A stretch of 64,000 bases of DNA from Phyllobacterium sophorae (GCF_003010965.1 NZ_PGGM01000007.1:62001-126000); one strand, 5' to 3'. Shown: positions 1-9,733, counted from the stretch's first letter. Notes: generated from the letters alone by a model not told the origin. Translations and numbers: made by a program.

Positions 1-2310
1 TCCCTTCGCCTGCTTGTCGGCAAGCACCGTAACAGCACGGTTGAGGCCGATGGAAAACACGTCTTCTGCATTCTCCAGATTGGCGTACGCGCCATCATGG
101 GTGATGTATGGGCCATAGCGCCCGATCCCCGCCGAGATCATCTTGGTTGTTTCCGGATGCTGGCCGACGTCACGCGGCAGCGACAGAAGTGCCAACGCCT
201 TTTCGTGATCGATCGTGTCGAGCGTCCACCCCTTGGGCAGGCTGGCACGCTTGGCTTCCTTGCCTTCGCCACGTTGAATATAGGGGCCGAACCGGCCACT
301 ACGTGCAGTGATGGCTTCATCGGTGTAGGGGTCCTTTCCGAGCAGCTTCGGTTCATCCCCGCCGTTGCCATTTTCGTTGGCAGCTTCGCTTCCGCCAAGC
401 TGGCGCGTAAACTTGCATTCCGGATAGTTCGAACAGCCAACGAAGGCGCCATACTTGCCCAGCTTCAGCGACAGGTTGCCGGTGCCGCACACCTGACAGA
501 TGCGTGGATCGCTGCCGTCTTCGCGCGGCGGAAAGACCAGCGGTCCAAGCTGGTCGTTCAACGCATCCAGCACGTTGGTGACGCGCAGTTCCTTGATTCC
601 ATCGACAGAACCGAAGAAATCGGTCCAGAAGGCCCGCAGAACATCCTTCCACTTGAGCTTTCCATCGGAGATCTCGTCGAGCTTTTCTTCAAGATCAGCC
701 GTGAAATCATATTCAACATAGCGTTTGAAGAAGCTTTCCAGGAATGCGATGACCAGACGGCCTTTGGCTTCCGGAATGAGCTTGCGCTTGTCGATTGTTA
801 TATATTCGCGGTCACGAAGTGTCGCGAGTGTCGATGCGTAGGTCGAAGGACGGCCGATGCCGAGCTCTTCCATCTTTTTGATGAGTGTGGCTTCCGAATA
901 GCGCGGCGGCGGTTCGGTGGAATGCTGTGTGGCATTGATCTTTTCACGGGCAAGCGCCTCGCCGGCACGAATCTCCGGAAGACGGGCGCTGTCTTCATCG
1001 ACATCCTCTTCCTCGCGATGGTCCGTGTAGGCCCCGAGGAAACCGTCAAATCGGACAACGGAACCCGTGGCACGCAGTTGCGCAAGACGCGAGCCGTTCT
1101 GTGCGTCAATATCCACGGTGGTTCGTTCGATATCGGCAGATTGCATCTGGCTGGCAATCGCCCGCTTCCATATCAGCTCGTAAAGTCGAGCCTGATCCGC
1201 ATCAAGAAACTTGCGCATGTCCTTGGGATGTCTATTGAAATCCGTCGGGCGAATCGCTTCGTGAGCCTCCTGGGCGTTTTTCGCTTTGGTTGCGTAGAAC
1301 CGCGGTTTCTCCGGGACATATTTTTCACCAAAGACCTTGCCGATTGTCTGGCGCGCGGCCTGCACGGCTTCCGGCGCCATCTGAACGCCATCGGTACGCA
1401 TATAGGTGATCAAGCCCGCCGTTTCGGTGCCAAGATCCATACCTTCGTACAGCTTTTGCGCGATCTGCATGGTTCGTGAGGCGGAAAAGCCGAGCTGACC
1501 CGAGGCGGCCTGCTGCAAACTCGACGTGGTGAATGGAGGCCCAGGACTGCGCTTGATCGGCTTTGCTTCAACAGATGCTGCCTTGAACGACGCACCCTCC
1601 AGCATGGCGCGAATTTCGCCTGCCTGTTCACCATTCTTGATATCAAGCTTGCCGAGCTTCCTGCCATCGACAGAAATGAGGCGCGCCTCGAAATTGTCAT
1701 TGCGCGGGGTCCTTAGAAGCGCGGCAATGTTCCAGTATTCTTCGCGGATGAATCGTTCGATTTCCGCTTCGCGGTCGGCGACAAGTCGCAAAGCCACCGA
1801 TTGGACACGCCCGGCGGAGCGTGCTCCGGGCAATTTGCGCCAGAGCACGGGCGACAGCGTGAACCCGAAGAGATAGTCCAGCGCACGTCGCGCCAGGTAG
1901 GCATCGACCAGCGGCATATCGATGTCGCGGGGATTGGCCATGGCATCAAGCACTGCCCCTTTGGTGATCGCATTGAAAACCACGCGCTTGACCGGCTTCT
2001 TGCCGATCGCCTTCTTCTGCTGAAGAACTTCCAGCACATGCCACGAAATTGCTTCACCTTCGCGATCCGGATCGGTTGCGAGAATGAGACCATCGCTGTC
2101 CTTCAAAGCCTTGACGATGTCACCGAGGCGCTTCGATGAAGCCGAGTCGACCTCCCACGACATCGAGAAATCATCATCGGGGCGCACCGAGCCATCTTTG
2201 GCCGGCAGGTCGCGCACATGGCCGAACGAGGCCAGGACCGTATAGCCTGAACCGAGATACTTGTTGATTGTTTTGGCCTTGGCAGGCGATTCAACGACGA
2301 CAACGTTCAT
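1..2310 (-). CDS. topA: DNA topoisomerase I (3' end beyond window)
   Basis: Type IA topoisomerase that relaxes negatively supercoiled DNA through a transient 5'-phosphotyrosine link. The minus-strand frame is open from the ATG at 2308-2310 to base 1 without a stop, giving the first 770 residues. The toprim domain opens the protein (VVVVESPAKAK, residues 3-13) and carries the metal-binding TDPDREGE at about 79-86. The active-site tyrosine lies in GLITYMRTDG, at about residue 303. A four-cysteine zinc finger (CQVC...CSNYPEC) is encoded near bases 440-510, followed by glycine/tyrosine-rich C-terminal repeats (RFGPYI). Rhizobial TopA proteins are usually near 880 residues, so roughly 100 are missing past the left edge. 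dprA follows upstream on the same strand, the usual rhizobial order. Seen: motifs and frame. Known: family function. Confidence 0.96.
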   Translation of the reverse strand, partial: MNVVVVESPAKAKTINKYLGSGYTVLASFGHVRDLPAKDGSVRPDDDFSMSWEVDSASSKRLGDIVKALKDSDGLILATDPDREGEAISWHVLEVLQQKKAIGKKPVKRVVFNAITKGAVLDAMANPRDIDMPLVDAYLARRALDYLFGFTLSPVLWRKLPGARSAGRVQSVALRLVADREAEIERFIREEYWNIAALLRTPRNDNFEARLISVDGRKLGKLDIKNGEQAGEIRAMLEGASFKAASVEAKPIKRSPGPPFTTSSLQQAASGQLGFSASRTMQIAQKLYEGMDLGTETAGLITYMRTDGVQMAPEAVQAARQTIGKVFGEKYVPEKPRFYATKAKNAQEAHEAIRPTDFNRHPKDMRKFLDADQARLYELIWKRAIASQMQSADIERTTVDIDAQNGSRLAQLRATGSVVRFDGFLGAYTDHREEEDVDEDSARLPEIRAGEALAREKINATQHSTEPPPRYSEATLIKKMEELGIGRPSTYASTLATLRDREYITIDKRKLIPEAKGRLVIAFLESFFKRYVEYDFTADLEEKLDEISDGKLKWKDVLRAFWTDFFGSVDGIKELRVTNVLDALNDQLGPLVFPPREDGSDPRICQVCGTGNLSLKLGKYGAFVGCSNYPECKFTRQLGGSEAANENGNGGDEPKLLGKDPYTDEAITARSGRFGPYIQRGEGKEAKRASLPKGWTLDTIDHEKALALLSLPRDVGQHPETTKMISAGIGRYGPYITHDGAYANLENAEDVFSIGLNRAVTVLADKQAKG

Positions 2311-2636
2311 TACAGATTTGAGCTTTCCTGCCCTTGTCAGATTACAAAAGCACTAATTTTAGTTCGGAACAGGCCTGTGAAATGAACAGGCTTCGGCACA
2401 ACGTCAAGGTCTACACGCCAAAAATCGTGAATTACAACCGTAGGTTGCTCTACGGAGATATGCAATTAATGGTATTTTTCTATCGGGTTCAAGGGTATAG
2501 TCGAATCATGGCGAGTCATTTCTCGTTTACACATATAGAGTATAAAAAACAGGAGCTTAAGTAGGCATAAATTAAGCAATTTCAGGTCAAAGTATAGCGC
2601 ATATTTTCTATAAAAATTTATATTGAGGATGAAATT
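2311..2636. other. AT-rich spacer between topA and a small ORF
   Basis: These 326 bases separate the divergent topA gene and the 66-residue ORF. The stretch is richer in A and T than its neighbours and presumably holds both promoters. A hairpin with a six-base perfect stem (GCCTGT/ACAGGC) and a seven-base loop lies at 2373-2391 and can extend by a G-U and an A-U pair. An open frame at 2334-2564 has no ribosome-binding site or family likeness, so I do not call it a gene. Confidence 0.5.
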
Positions 2637-2837
2637 ATGAGCGAGAGTCAAATCAATCGGATTGAAAGCGCAAGATTTATTCAGCAAATGCTGGGCGAGT
2701 TGCGCGCAATGGCCAAGACAAACCGGTTGGAGATGTTGGCCTATCTTATAGAGATCGCATATATTGAAAGCAGTGACCAGCTGCGCAAGGAAATTGGTGC
2801 TGGTTCAGGCATAAGTCAGCGAAACGTGTCCGCCTGA
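2637..2837 (+). CDS. small conserved hypothetical protein, 66 aa
   Basis: The start is supported by a GAGG core in TTGAGGATGAAATT just before the ATG. The product is short, mostly predicted helix and rich in charged residues (SARFIQQMLGELRAMA at about 10-25, then MLAYLIEIAYIESSDQLR). I recall similar helical proteins of 60-75 residues in rhizobia and Brucella, without a known function. Its last 33 bases overlap the 3' end of the convergent dprA gene. It could act as a small helical adaptor or regulator, but nothing in the sequence shows this. The main doubt is the short length; the good ribosome-binding site and protein-like composition favour a real gene. Confidence 0.6.
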   Translation: MSESQINRIESARFIQQMLGELRAMAKTNRLEMLAYLIEIAYIESSDQLRKEIGAGSGISQRNVSA

Positions 2838-3935
2838 ATGACGCTGCAAACGCCCGGCGAGATCAAGTTCGAGCAGAATCAGCATTACCATTGAGGGGTG
2901 CAATTCGCTGGTGCGGATCAGCTCATCGATTTCGACAGGAACGGGGCCGAGCAAGTTGACGATCCGGTCCCGATCAGTTTCATCGGGCGGATTGATGGCG
3001 GGGAAATCAGTCTCCGGCGCGAGAAAGGCAGGATCATCGAAGACCGGCCGTTCGACGAGCGGCGTCAGGGCCATCACTATGTCTTGAGTACACGTGGTCA
3101 CGATCGCCCCGTTCTTCAGCAGCCCATTTGTGCCCTTCGCCCTTGGATCAAGCGGCGATCCGGGGACAGCAAAGACGAGACGGCCAAGTTCACCGGCGAG
3201 TCGTGCGCTGATCAGCGAGCCCGAGCGCTCGGCCGCTTCAACGACAACCAATCCCAATGACAGCGCAGCGATGATCCGGTTACGCCGGGGAAAATCCTTG
3301 GCGCGAGGTTCCCACCCAAATGGCATTTCACTGATGACTGCGCCATTCCGGTCACTTATTGCCCTGTAGAGATTGAGATTTTCTGGCGGGTAGGGCAGGT
3401 CGAGCCCTCCGGCCATGACTGCCACGGTTCCGTGATCGAGGCCCGCTTCATGGGCCGCGGTGTCTATTCCCCGAGCGAGGCCGGAAATAATGGAATATCC
3501 CGCTTCGCCAAGTTCCCGCGCAATTGTTCGCGCGAATTTGATACCGACCAGTGAGGCGTTCCGTGCACCCACAATGGCGACCGGCGGAAGCCGGAAAACC
3601 TCAGGATTCCCCTTCACCGCCACCAATGGCGGAGGGTTGTCGGACTGCCGGAGATACTGTGGGTAGTCCGGTTCGCCGATGCCTATGAAGACGGCACCCA
3701 TTCGGCTGGCTACCTGCATCTCACGTTCAGCGTCTTCAAGACTTGCTATGCGGATAGGGCGTCCGGCACCACGTCTCACAAGTTCCGGCAGCATTTGCAA
3801 AGCGTCGCCGGCAGAGCCGCAATGGGCGATCAGGTCGCGAAACGTGGCGGGACCGACATTCTCGCTGCGGATCAATCTCAGCCAGCTCAGTCGCTGGCTG
3901 TCAGAAAGGCGTATGCCCTTCCTTTCTTCATTCAT
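2805..3935 (-). CDS. dprA: DNA processing protein DprA (Smf)
   Basis: DprA binds single-stranded DNA taken up in natural transformation and loads RecA on it. The 376-residue product has an N-terminal SAM-like helical region, then the Rossmann-type DprA core with [10 protein letters not shown] (about 119-128), the signature [12 protein letters not shown] (151-162) and [10 protein letters not shown] (217-226). A short C-terminal winged helix follows ([17 protein letters not shown]). The start codon overlaps the plsY stop by four bases (ATGA), so the two are probably translationally coupled. Adjacency to topA and plsY is typical of this order. The gene is widespread in bacteria not known to be competent, so presence alone does not prove competence. 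Length is normal and no key motif is missing. Confidence 0.95.
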   Translation of the reverse strand: MNEERKGIRLSDSQRLSWLRLIRSENVGPATFRDLIAHCGSAGDALQMLPELVRRGAGRPIRIASLEDAEREMQVASRMGAVFIGIGEPDYPQYLRQSDNPPPLVAVKGNPEVFRLPPVAIVGARNASLVGIKFARTIARELGEAGYSIISGLARGIDTAAHEAGLDHGTVAVMAGGLDLPYPPENLNLYRAISDRNGAVISEMPFGWEPRAKDFPRRNRIIAALSLGLVVVEAAERSGSLISARLAGELGRLVFAVPGSPLDPRAKGTNGLLKNGAIVTTCTQDIVMALTPLVERPVFDDPAFLAPETDFPAINPPDETDRDRIVNLLGPVPVEIDELIRTSELHPSMVMLILLELDLAGRLQRHSGGHVSLTYA

Positions 3936-4546
3936 CCTTTGGCGCCGATCTTACCCTCGGTGCCGGAAACAAGCCGTTCAATGTTGGCTCGATGCTTGAT
4001 GAAGACGATGATGGTCAGCACGAAGAAAAGTGCTGCGATCTGATGAACGCCGATAATATAAAGAGTAACCGGAACAATGACGGCCGCGACGAGGGCGGCA
4101 AGCGACGAATAGCGTGTCGTGTAGGCCACGATCAGCCAGACAGCGCCGAAGACCAACGCGCCCTGCCAGAACAGGCCGAGCAGCACGCCAAGATAGGTCG
4201 CAACGCCCTTACCGCCCTTGAACTTCAACCAGACCGGAAAGATGTGCCCGAGAAAAGCACCAAAGCCCGCGACGATTGCCGCTTCCGGGCTGACAATCCC
4301 GGCAATCAGCACCGCTGCAGTACCCTTCAGCATATCAAGCAGAAGCGTTGCCGCCGCCAGTTTCTTGTTGCCGGTGCGCAGAACATTGGTCGCGCCAATA
4401 TTGCCGGAACCGATGCTGCGCACATCGCCCAGTCCGGCCATGCGGGTCAGAATCAGGCCAAAGGGGATCGAGCCGAGCATGTAGCCGAAAACGAGCGCAA
4501 ACAGGAGAAGCGGAAATCCTGCTTGCCCATTGAAGAAATCCGACAT
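3932..4546 (-). CDS. plsY: glycerol-3-phosphate acyltransferase PlsY
   Basis: Integral membrane enzyme that moves an acyl group from acyl-phosphate to glycerol-3-phosphate, giving lysophosphatidic acid, the first step of phospholipid synthesis. The 204-residue product has about five hydrophobic segments. It shows the PlsY motifs GSIPFGLIL (around 26-34), the phosphate-binding [13 protein letters not shown] (41-53) and a glycine-rich [13 protein letters not shown] loop (109-121). The last is the site where family members bind the acyl-phosphate substrate. The gene lies between pyrC and dprA on the same strand, with a 20-base gap to pyrC and a four-base overlap with dprA, so it is probably co-transcribed with them. 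Complete and normal in length. Confidence 0.96.
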   Translation of the reverse strand: MSDFFNGQAGFPLLLFALVFGYMLGSIPFGLILTRMAGLGDVRSIGSGNIGATNVLRTGNKKLAAATLLLDMLKGTAAVLIAGIVSPEAAIVAGFGAFLGHIFPVWLKFKGGKGVATYLGVLLGLFWQGALVFGAVWLIVAYTTRYSSLAALVAAVIVPVTLYIIGVHQIAALFFVLTIIVFIKHRANIERLVSGTEGKIGAKG

Positions 4547-4566
4547 GCATCGTCCCCTTGGTATTT

Positions 4567-5853
4567 TCAGATGGTGAAGACTGATTTTCCTGCAACAAAT
4601 GTCTGAACAACGCGGCCTTGAAAACGCGCGCCCTCAAAACAGCTGTTCTTGGAACGCGACCGTAAATCTTCTTCGTTCACAACCCATGGTTCGTCAAGAT
4701 CGACTATGGTCATATCCGCCTTCGAGCCCGGGCGTAAAGAACCTGCATCCAGGCCGAAAATCCTGGCTGGTGCGCTAGACATCGCCTCGACGATGCGGAG
4801 CAATGGAACGTCGCCGTTGTGATAGAGTCTGAGCGCGGCACCAAGCAATGTTTCAAGGCCGATGGCGCCTGCCGCCGCGTCGGCGAAGGGCAGGCGTTTC
4901 GTATCGACGTCTTGTGGATCGTGCGCGGACACAATGATGTCGATAGTGCCGTCGCGAAGCGCTTCCACCATGGCGAGGCGGTCTTCCTCGAGCCGCAGCG
5001 GCGGCTGCAGCCGGAAGAAGGTCCGGAATTCGCCAATGTCGTTTTCATTGAGCGAAAGGTGATTGATCGACACCCCGGCGGTGACGTTCAAACCGTTATG
5101 CTTGGCACGCGAAATGACCTCAGCCGACATGCCGGTCGAAATCTGTGCCGCGTGGTAGGCAGCCTGGGTCAGCGCGGCGAGCCGCATATCGCGCTCGAGC
5201 GGAATGACTTCGGCTTCGCGCGGCGTGCCGGAAAGGCCGAGCCAGCTGGCATAGAGGCCTTCGTTCATCACGCCGGTGATGCCGAGATGAGCATCCTGTG
5301 CCTCATGCGCCAGCACCACGCCGAAATCACGGGCGTAGGTGAGGGCGCGGCGCATGAGCTGCGTGTTGGCAATGGAGTTGCGGCCTTCGGTGATCGCAAC
5401 GGCACCGGCTTCGCGGAGCAGTCCGATCTCGGTCATTTCCTCGCCAAGCAGCCCTTTGGTGACCGCCGCTGCCGGATAGACATTGACCACCGCCGTATCG
5501 CGCGCTGTGCGCATGACGAATTCGACGAGTGCCACGTTGTCGATGACGGGGTCGGTGTCCGGCATCATGATCATCGACGTGACACCGCCCGCGGCGGCTG
5601 CGTGGCTGGCGGAGGCGATGGTTTCGCGGTGTTCCGCGCCCGGTTCACCAATGAAGACGCGCGCATCGACCAGGCCGGGCAGGACCGCCTTGCCCTGGCA
5701 GTCAATGATGGTTGCCCCTTCGGGCACGCCCTGATTGCGGACATCGGCGCCGCTGGCGACGATCTTGTCTTGTCTGATGATCAGCGTACCGAGTTCATCA
5801 AGGTTGCGCGAGGGGTCGACGATGCGGGCATTCTGCAGAACGGTGGCGCTCAT
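4567..5853 (-). CDS. pyrC: dihydroorotase-like protein, probably non-catalytic (PyrC'/PyrX type)
   Basis: Amidohydrolase-fold protein of 428 residues, coupled to pyrB by a four-base overlap. Active dihydroorotases carry a VDxHxH zinc motif; here it reads LVDARVF at 61-67, so both histidines are gone. The conserved late TDHAPH is SAHDPQ at 309-314, losing the catalytic aspartate. The PHH segment is INH (263-265), while the PPLR substrate loop survives (284-287). In Pseudomonas, an inactive PyrC' of this kind is a structural subunit needed to assemble the aspartate transcarbamoylase dodecamer. I infer the same role here. A separate active dihydroorotase should then exist elsewhere in the genome. 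Most automatic annotation would name this simply dihydroorotase. It is full-length with no frame damage, so it is a maintained pseudoenzyme rather than a decaying gene. Confidence 0.9.
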   Translation of the reverse strand: MSATVLQNARIVDPSRNLDELGTLIIRQDKIVASGADVRNQGVPEGATIIDCQGKAVLPGLVDARVFIGEPGAEHRETIASASHAAAAGGVTSMIMMPDTDPVIDNVALVEFVMRTARDTAVVNVYPAAAVTKGLLGEEMTEIGLLREAGAVAITEGRNSIANTQLMRRALTYARDFGVVLAHEAQDAHLGITGVMNEGLYASWLGLSGTPREAEVIPLERDMRLAALTQAAYHAAQISTGMSAEVISRAKHNGLNVTAGVSINHLSLNENDIGEFRTFFRLQPPLRLEEDRLAMVEALRDGTIDIIVSAHDPQDVDTKRLPFADAAAGAIGLETLLGAALRLYHNGDVPLLRIVEAMSSAPARIFGLDAGSLRPGSKADMTIVDLDEPWVVNEEDLRSRSKNSCFEGARFQGRVVQTFVAGKSVFTI

Positions 5854-6815
5854 CCGGCAACTCCTTCCGCATTGCGGCGCGGATCGAGCAGCGCTTCCAT
5901 GACCGCCATACGCACGGCTACACCCATCTCTACCTGTTCCTGGATGACACTCTGGACACCGTCCGCCACGTCCGAAGCGATCTCGACGCCGCGGTTCATC
6001 GGACCCGGGTGCATCACGATGGCGTCGGGCTTGGCGTATTTGAGTTTTTCCCGGTCGAGACCATGATAGCGGAAATATTCGCGCACCGAAGGAACGAAGG
6101 AGCCAGCCATGCGCTCGCGCTGCAGGCGCAGCATCATCACCACATCGGCGTCTTTCAGCCCGTCCTCCATCTTGTGGAAGACTTCGGCACCCATATGTGA
6201 AATGCCGGCCGGGAGCAGCGTGGAGGGGGCAACCACCCGCACGCGCGCGCCGAGCGCATTGAGCAAGATGATATTCGACCGCGCGACCCGGGAGTGCAAA
6301 ACGTCGCCGCAGATAGCAACTGTCAGCCGCTCGACCTTGCCTTTGGCCCTGCGGATCGTCAGTGCATCGAGCAGCGCCTGTGTGGGGTGTTCATGCGCAC
6401 CGTCGCCGGCATTGACCACGGAGCAGCCGACCTTTTGTGCCAGCAGAGCCGCGGCACCCGCCGAACCATGCCGGATGATCAAAATGTCCGGCCGCATGGC
6501 GTTGAGCGTCATGGCCGTGTCGATCAGCGTTTCGCCCTTCTTGACCGAAGAATTGCCCACCGACATGTTCATTACGTCGGCGCCAAGGCGTTTGCCGGCA
6601 AGCTCGAAGGATGATTGCGTTCGGGTCGAGGCTTCGAAGAACAGATTGATCTGGGTGCGGCCGCGCAAGGTGGCTTTTTTCTTCTCGGACTGGCGCGAAA
6701 CCGCAATCTCGCTTTCGGCGAGGTCAAGCAGTTGAACAATGTCTTGAGGAGAAAGGCCCTTGATGCCAAGCAAGTGGCGGTGGGGAAACAGAAGGGGGGA
6801 TGTTTCTGATGTCAT
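5850..6815 (-). CDS. pyrB: aspartate carbamoyltransferase catalytic subunit
   Basis: Condenses carbamoyl phosphate with aspartate, the committed step of pyrimidine synthesis, in the cytoplasm. The 321-residue product has the carbamoyl-phosphate loop [10 protein letters not shown] (62-71), the SVKKGET loop that contributes a lysine to the active site, [10 protein letters not shown], and the C-terminal [10 protein letters not shown]. Length is normal for the catalytic chain. No pyrI-like regulatory subunit is adjacent; instead the gene overlaps the degenerate pyrC by four bases, as in class A transcarbamoylases built from PyrB and a dihydroorotase-like partner. The 95-base gap upstream separates it from the ABC transporter genes on the same strand, and I saw no attenuator or leader peptide there. 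Confidence 0.97.
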   Translation of the reverse strand: MTSETSPLLFPHRHLLGIKGLSPQDIVQLLDLAESEIAVSRQSEKKKATLRGRTQINLFFEASTRTQSSFELAGKRLGADVMNMSVGNSSVKKGETLIDTAMTLNAMRPDILIIRHGSAGAAALLAQKVGCSVVNAGDGAHEHPTQALLDALTIRRAKGKVERLTVAICGDVLHSRVARSNIILLNALGARVRVVAPSTLLPAGISHMGAEVFHKMEDGLKDADVVMMLRLQRERMAGSFVPSVREYFRYHGLDREKLKYAKPDAIVMHPGPMNRGVEIASDVADGVQSVIQEQVEMGVAVRMAVMEALLDPRRNAEGVAG

Positions 6816-6910
6816 ATCAAGTCCCCCCTATAGGCTTCAACCCGCCGCCTCGCAAGCGCCGGGCACCATATCGCTACAAGTTTCCCAAGAAAAGATGGCT
6901 GAAACCGCTT

Positions 6911-7696
6911 CTAATGCACACCGGCCGCAAGAATGGCTTCGCTGCGGATTTCTTCGGTCAGTTTCAACCGCATCTGCGTGAACTCCGGACTGGCCTTCAC
7001 CGTATAATGCCGTGGATGCGCGAGCGGTACCGGCATGATCGATTTGATCCGGCCGGGGCGGGCGGACATCGTGACAACACGCGACGCCATGAAGATTGCT
7101 TCTTCGATGTCGTGCGTGACGAAAATAACCGTTTTCTGTTCATGCTCCCAGATACCAAGCAGAAGCTCCTGCATCAGGCCGCGCGTCTGGTTGTCAAGCG
7201 CTCCGAACGGTTCATCCAGCAGCAGGATCTTTGGATTGTTCGCGAGAGCCCGGGCAATGGCCGTGCGCTGCTGCATTCCGCCAGAAAGCTGTTTCGGCCA
7301 ATGGTTCTCGAAGCCCCTGAGGCCGACCTTGTCGATATAGGAGGCAACGATTTCACGTTTTTCCTTTTCGGCGACACCGCGCTCCCGCAGTCCGAAGCCG
7401 ATATTCTGCTCGATGGTCAGCCACGGAAACAGCGTATAGGACTGGAAGACGACGCCGCGATCCGCACCGGGGCCTTTGACCTCCTGGCCATCCAGGGTGA
7501 CGGAACCGCTTGTCGGCCGGTCGAGGCCGGCGACGATGCGAAGAAGCGTGGATTTTCCGCAGCCCGACGGACCGAGGATCGAGACAAAATCATTGTGCGG
7601 AACCGTGAGATCGGTGGGCTGTAGCGCCTGCGTGGGCTGTCCGCCGTGCACCCCCGGGAAAATGCGGCTGACGCCCTTGATGACAAGTGTACTCAT
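6911..7696 (-). CDS. ABC transporter ATP-binding protein, nitrate/sulfonate/taurine class
   Basis: Cytoplasmic ATPase of a three-gene importer. All nucleotide-binding motifs are intact in 261 residues: Walker A GPSGCGKST (42-50), the Q-loop in VFQSYTLFPW, the signature LSGGMQQR, Walker B ILLLDEPFGALD, and the H-loop in FVTHDIEEA. Spacing and wording match the SsuB/TauB/NrtD family. Its start overlaps the permease stop by four bases, so the two are translationally coupled. The substrate cannot be read from this subunit. The binding protein encoded at 8532-9479 is of the NMT1/TauA class, which covers sulfonates, taurine, nitrate, pyrimidine precursors and more. Confidence 0.92.
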   Translation of the reverse strand: MSTLVIKGVSRIFPGVHGGQPTQALQPTDLTVPHNDFVSILGPSGCGKSTLLRIVAGLDRPTSGSVTLDGQEVKGPGADRGVVFQSYTLFPWLTIEQNIGFGLRERGVAEKEKREIVASYIDKVGLRGFENHWPKQLSGGMQQRTAIARALANNPKILLLDEPFGALDNQTRGLMQELLLGIWEHEQKTVIFVTHDIEEAIFMASRVVTMSARPGRIKSIMPVPLAHPRHYTVKASPEFTQMRLKLTEEIRSEAILAAGVH

Positions 7697-8469
7697 GCCA
7701 GTCTCCAGGCGAAAAGCCAGCGATTGACCGATTTGAACAGGAAGTCCGAAATCAATCCGATGACGCCGATGACGATAATGCCGAAGATGATCTGGCCGGT
7801 TGCCAGCAGCGCCTGACTGTTGATGATCATATAGCCGATACCGGAGGAGGCTCCGATCATTTCCGCGACGATCACGTAGGTCCAGGCCCAGCCGAGCACG
7901 AGGCGCAGCGTTTCCGCAACGTCAGGCGCATTGGCCGGTATGAGCACGCGCTTGATGATGCCGCGATCATTGGCGCCAAGCGTATAGGCCGCTTCGACAA
8001 GATCGCGCCGTGTATTGGCAACGGCAACCGCCACCATGAGGACGATCTGGAACACGGCGCCGATGAAAATCACGAGCAGTTTCTGCATTTCGCCAATGCC
8101 TGCCCAGAGAATAAGCAGGGGAATGAAGGCCGAGGCCGGCAGATAGCGCGCAAAGGACACGAAAGGTTCAAGCAGTGCCTCGACAGGTTTGTAGGCGCCC
8201 ATGGCGATGCCGAGTGGAACGGCGATGATCGCTGCAATGACAAAACCGCCGACGACGCGCCAGATCGTCATGCCGATGTCGTAGAGAAAGTTCTGTTCCG
8301 AGAGCAGGAACCAGCCGTCGCGCACCATCGTCAGGGGATCGGCGAGGAATGTGCTTGAGACGAAGCCGCCAAAGGTCGCAAGCGACCATGCGCCAATGAA
8401 GGCGATGAAAAACACGATACCGAGCAGGATTCGTGCCTGAGCCCCAATGGGCTGGAGAGGGTGAAACAT
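7693..8469 (-). CDS. ABC transporter permease, TauC/SsuC-like
   Basis: Inner-membrane channel subunit of the importer. The 258-residue protein has about six hydrophobic segments, starting with ILLGIVFFIAFIGAWSLATF near residues 14-33. It carries the cytoplasmic EAA-type loop, visible as EAAYTLGANDRGIIKRVLIP, through which the permease contacts the ATPase. It lies between the binding protein and the ATPase and overlaps the latter by four bases. The gap of 62 bases to the binding-protein gene holds no obvious terminator. Length and topology are normal for the family; substrate is unknown. Confidence 0.92.
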   Translation of the reverse strand: MFHPLQPIGAQARILLGIVFFIAFIGAWSLATFGGFVSSTFLADPLTMVRDGWFLLSEQNFLYDIGMTIWRVVGGFVIAAIIAVPLGIAMGAYKPVEALLEPFVSFARYLPASAFIPLLILWAGIGEMQKLLVIFIGAVFQIVLMVAVAVANTRRDLVEAAYTLGANDRGIIKRVLIPANAPDVAETLRLVLGWAWTYVIVAEMIGASSGIGYMIINSQALLATGQIIFGIIVIGVIGLISDFLFKSVNRWLFAWRLA

Positions 8470-8531
8470 GAATTTCCCGATACAATTGACAAGGGAGAAC
8501 GCAAGAAGAGGATGCGTTCTCCCAAAAGAAA

Positions 8532-9479
8532 TTACTTTATGAAGCTGGTATCGACGATTGCCGCTAGATCAGGCTTCTTCTTGATGATGCCGATTTCCAG
8601 AAGCAGATCAGCAGCTTCCCCGGAGAACTCCATGAATTCCTTGTCGAAGAAGACCTGGTTGGCGGCTTTATCCTGCCAGCGCAGATACTGCGCCGACTCA
8701 CCGAACGTCTTGGCGGATTGTTTCACATCGGCCCCCATGATCTCATAAGCCTTCTCCTTGTCGGCGGCGATCATTTCGAGCGATTCGAAATAACTCTTGG
8801 CGAGTGCTTTCGCGGCCTCGGGATTCTTTTCAAGGAACGCGTTGGTGCAGCCGAACGTATCCATCACCACCGGATAATCGAGTGTCGTGGCGATGATCTT
8901 GCCCTTGTCCGGCGCAGCACGCACTGTTGAAAGATAAGGCTCATACGTCATCGCCGCGTCGTTCTGTCCGGCTACGAAAGCCTGGGCCGCCGGCCCCGGT
9001 TCCAGATTGACGACCTTGACGTCCTTCAATGTCAGCCCGTTCTTTTTGAGCATCCATGCCAGAACGAAATAGGGCGACGTACCCGGCGCCGAAGCGGCGA
9101 CTGATTTGCCCTTGAGATCGGCAATCTTGGTGACATCACTGCGCACAACCATGCCATCGGCACCGTAGGATTTGTCCATCTGGAAAATCTGCTTGGTCCC
9201 GACGCCATTCGCATTCCAGGCGATCCACGTCTCGACGGTTGTCGCCGCGCACTGCACGTCGCCCGATGCCAGCGCCAGATGGCGGCTGGCCTGCGGAATC
9301 TTGGTCAAAGTGACATCAAGACCGTTCTTCTTGAAAATATCGGCCTGCTTAGCCAGTGTCAGCGGCCCAAAGCCAGTCCAGCCGGAAAGGCCGATCGACA
9401 CGGCGGTGTCTGCTGAGGACGGCGAAACGGAAGCCATGACTGCGGCAAGTGCCGCGCCGAGATACCATTTGATTTTCAT
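8532..9479 (-). CDS. ABC transporter substrate-binding protein, NMT1/TauA-like
   Basis: Periplasmic binding protein of 315 residues, first gene of the importer operon. I chose the ATG at 9477-9479 because it opens a clean signal peptide (MKIKWYLGAALAAVMASVSP, cleavage probably after the SSA near residue 23) and has AAAGGGG a short way upstream. A frame open 46 codons further up lacks such features. The mature part begins with VSIGLSGWTGFGPLTLAKQ, typical of the NitT/TauT family. It continues with a two-lobe pattern including SVAASAPGTSPYFVLAWML. Taurine, alkanesulfonates, nitrate or pyrimidine precursors are all possible; the sequence does not decide. A 10-base palindrome lies about 85 bases upstream. 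Confidence 0.9.
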   Translation of the reverse strand: MKIKWYLGAALAAVMASVSPSSADTAVSIGLSGWTGFGPLTLAKQADIFKKNGLDVTLTKIPQASRHLALASGDVQCAATTVETWIAWNANGVGTKQIFQMDKSYGADGMVVRSDVTKIADLKGKSVAASAPGTSPYFVLAWMLKKNGLTLKDVKVVNLEPGPAAQAFVAGQNDAAMTYEPYLSTVRAAPDKGKIIATTLDYPVVMDTFGCTNAFLEKNPEAAKALAKSYFESLEMIAADKEKAYEIMGADVKQSAKTFGESAQYLRWQDKAANQVFFDKEFMEFSGEAADLLLEIGIIKKKPDLAAIVDTSFIK

Positions 9480-9562
9480 GTTTGGAGAACCCCTTTGTTC
9501 ATTTTTTTGGCAGGACGACAATGGATGAATATATGAGCATGATAGGCTGGCGGTTTTTCTTT

Positions 9563-9572
9563 TGTCTAGACA
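9563..9572. promoter_or_regulatory. palindrome TGTCTAGACA upstream of the ABC operon
   Basis: A perfect ten-base palindrome, flanked by T-rich DNA on its left, lies 84 bases before the binding-protein start and 162 bases before aidB. Its position between divergent genes would suit an operator or promoter element for either. No regulator gene is adjacent, and one short palindrome can arise by chance, so this is only a candidate. Confidence 0.25.
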
Positions 9573-9733
9573 TAATCGAGGTGTAAATTGCAACCTGAGA
9601 CATTTTGCATCGGTCAACCGGTTGCGTTAGAAAGCATGCCATGTGGGACCAGTTAACGGCTTGTCAGAACCTTCATCCCATAAATAACGCGACTCACGGT
9701 CACTATGCTGTTCAGGCTCCGTGATCGGCGGCA

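Noticed and set aside
97-1479. Plus-strand open frame of 460 codons
   Set aside because: Antisense to topA, whose toprim, tyrosine and zinc motifs are all in the minus-strand frame.
2334-2564. 76-codon frame upstream of the 66-residue protein
   Set aside because: No ribosome-binding site, AT-rich random-looking composition, no family likeness.
4819-6066. Plus-strand open frame of 415 codons across pyrC and pyrB
   Set aside because: Antisense shadow; the coupled pyrB-pyrC frames carry the conserved motifs.
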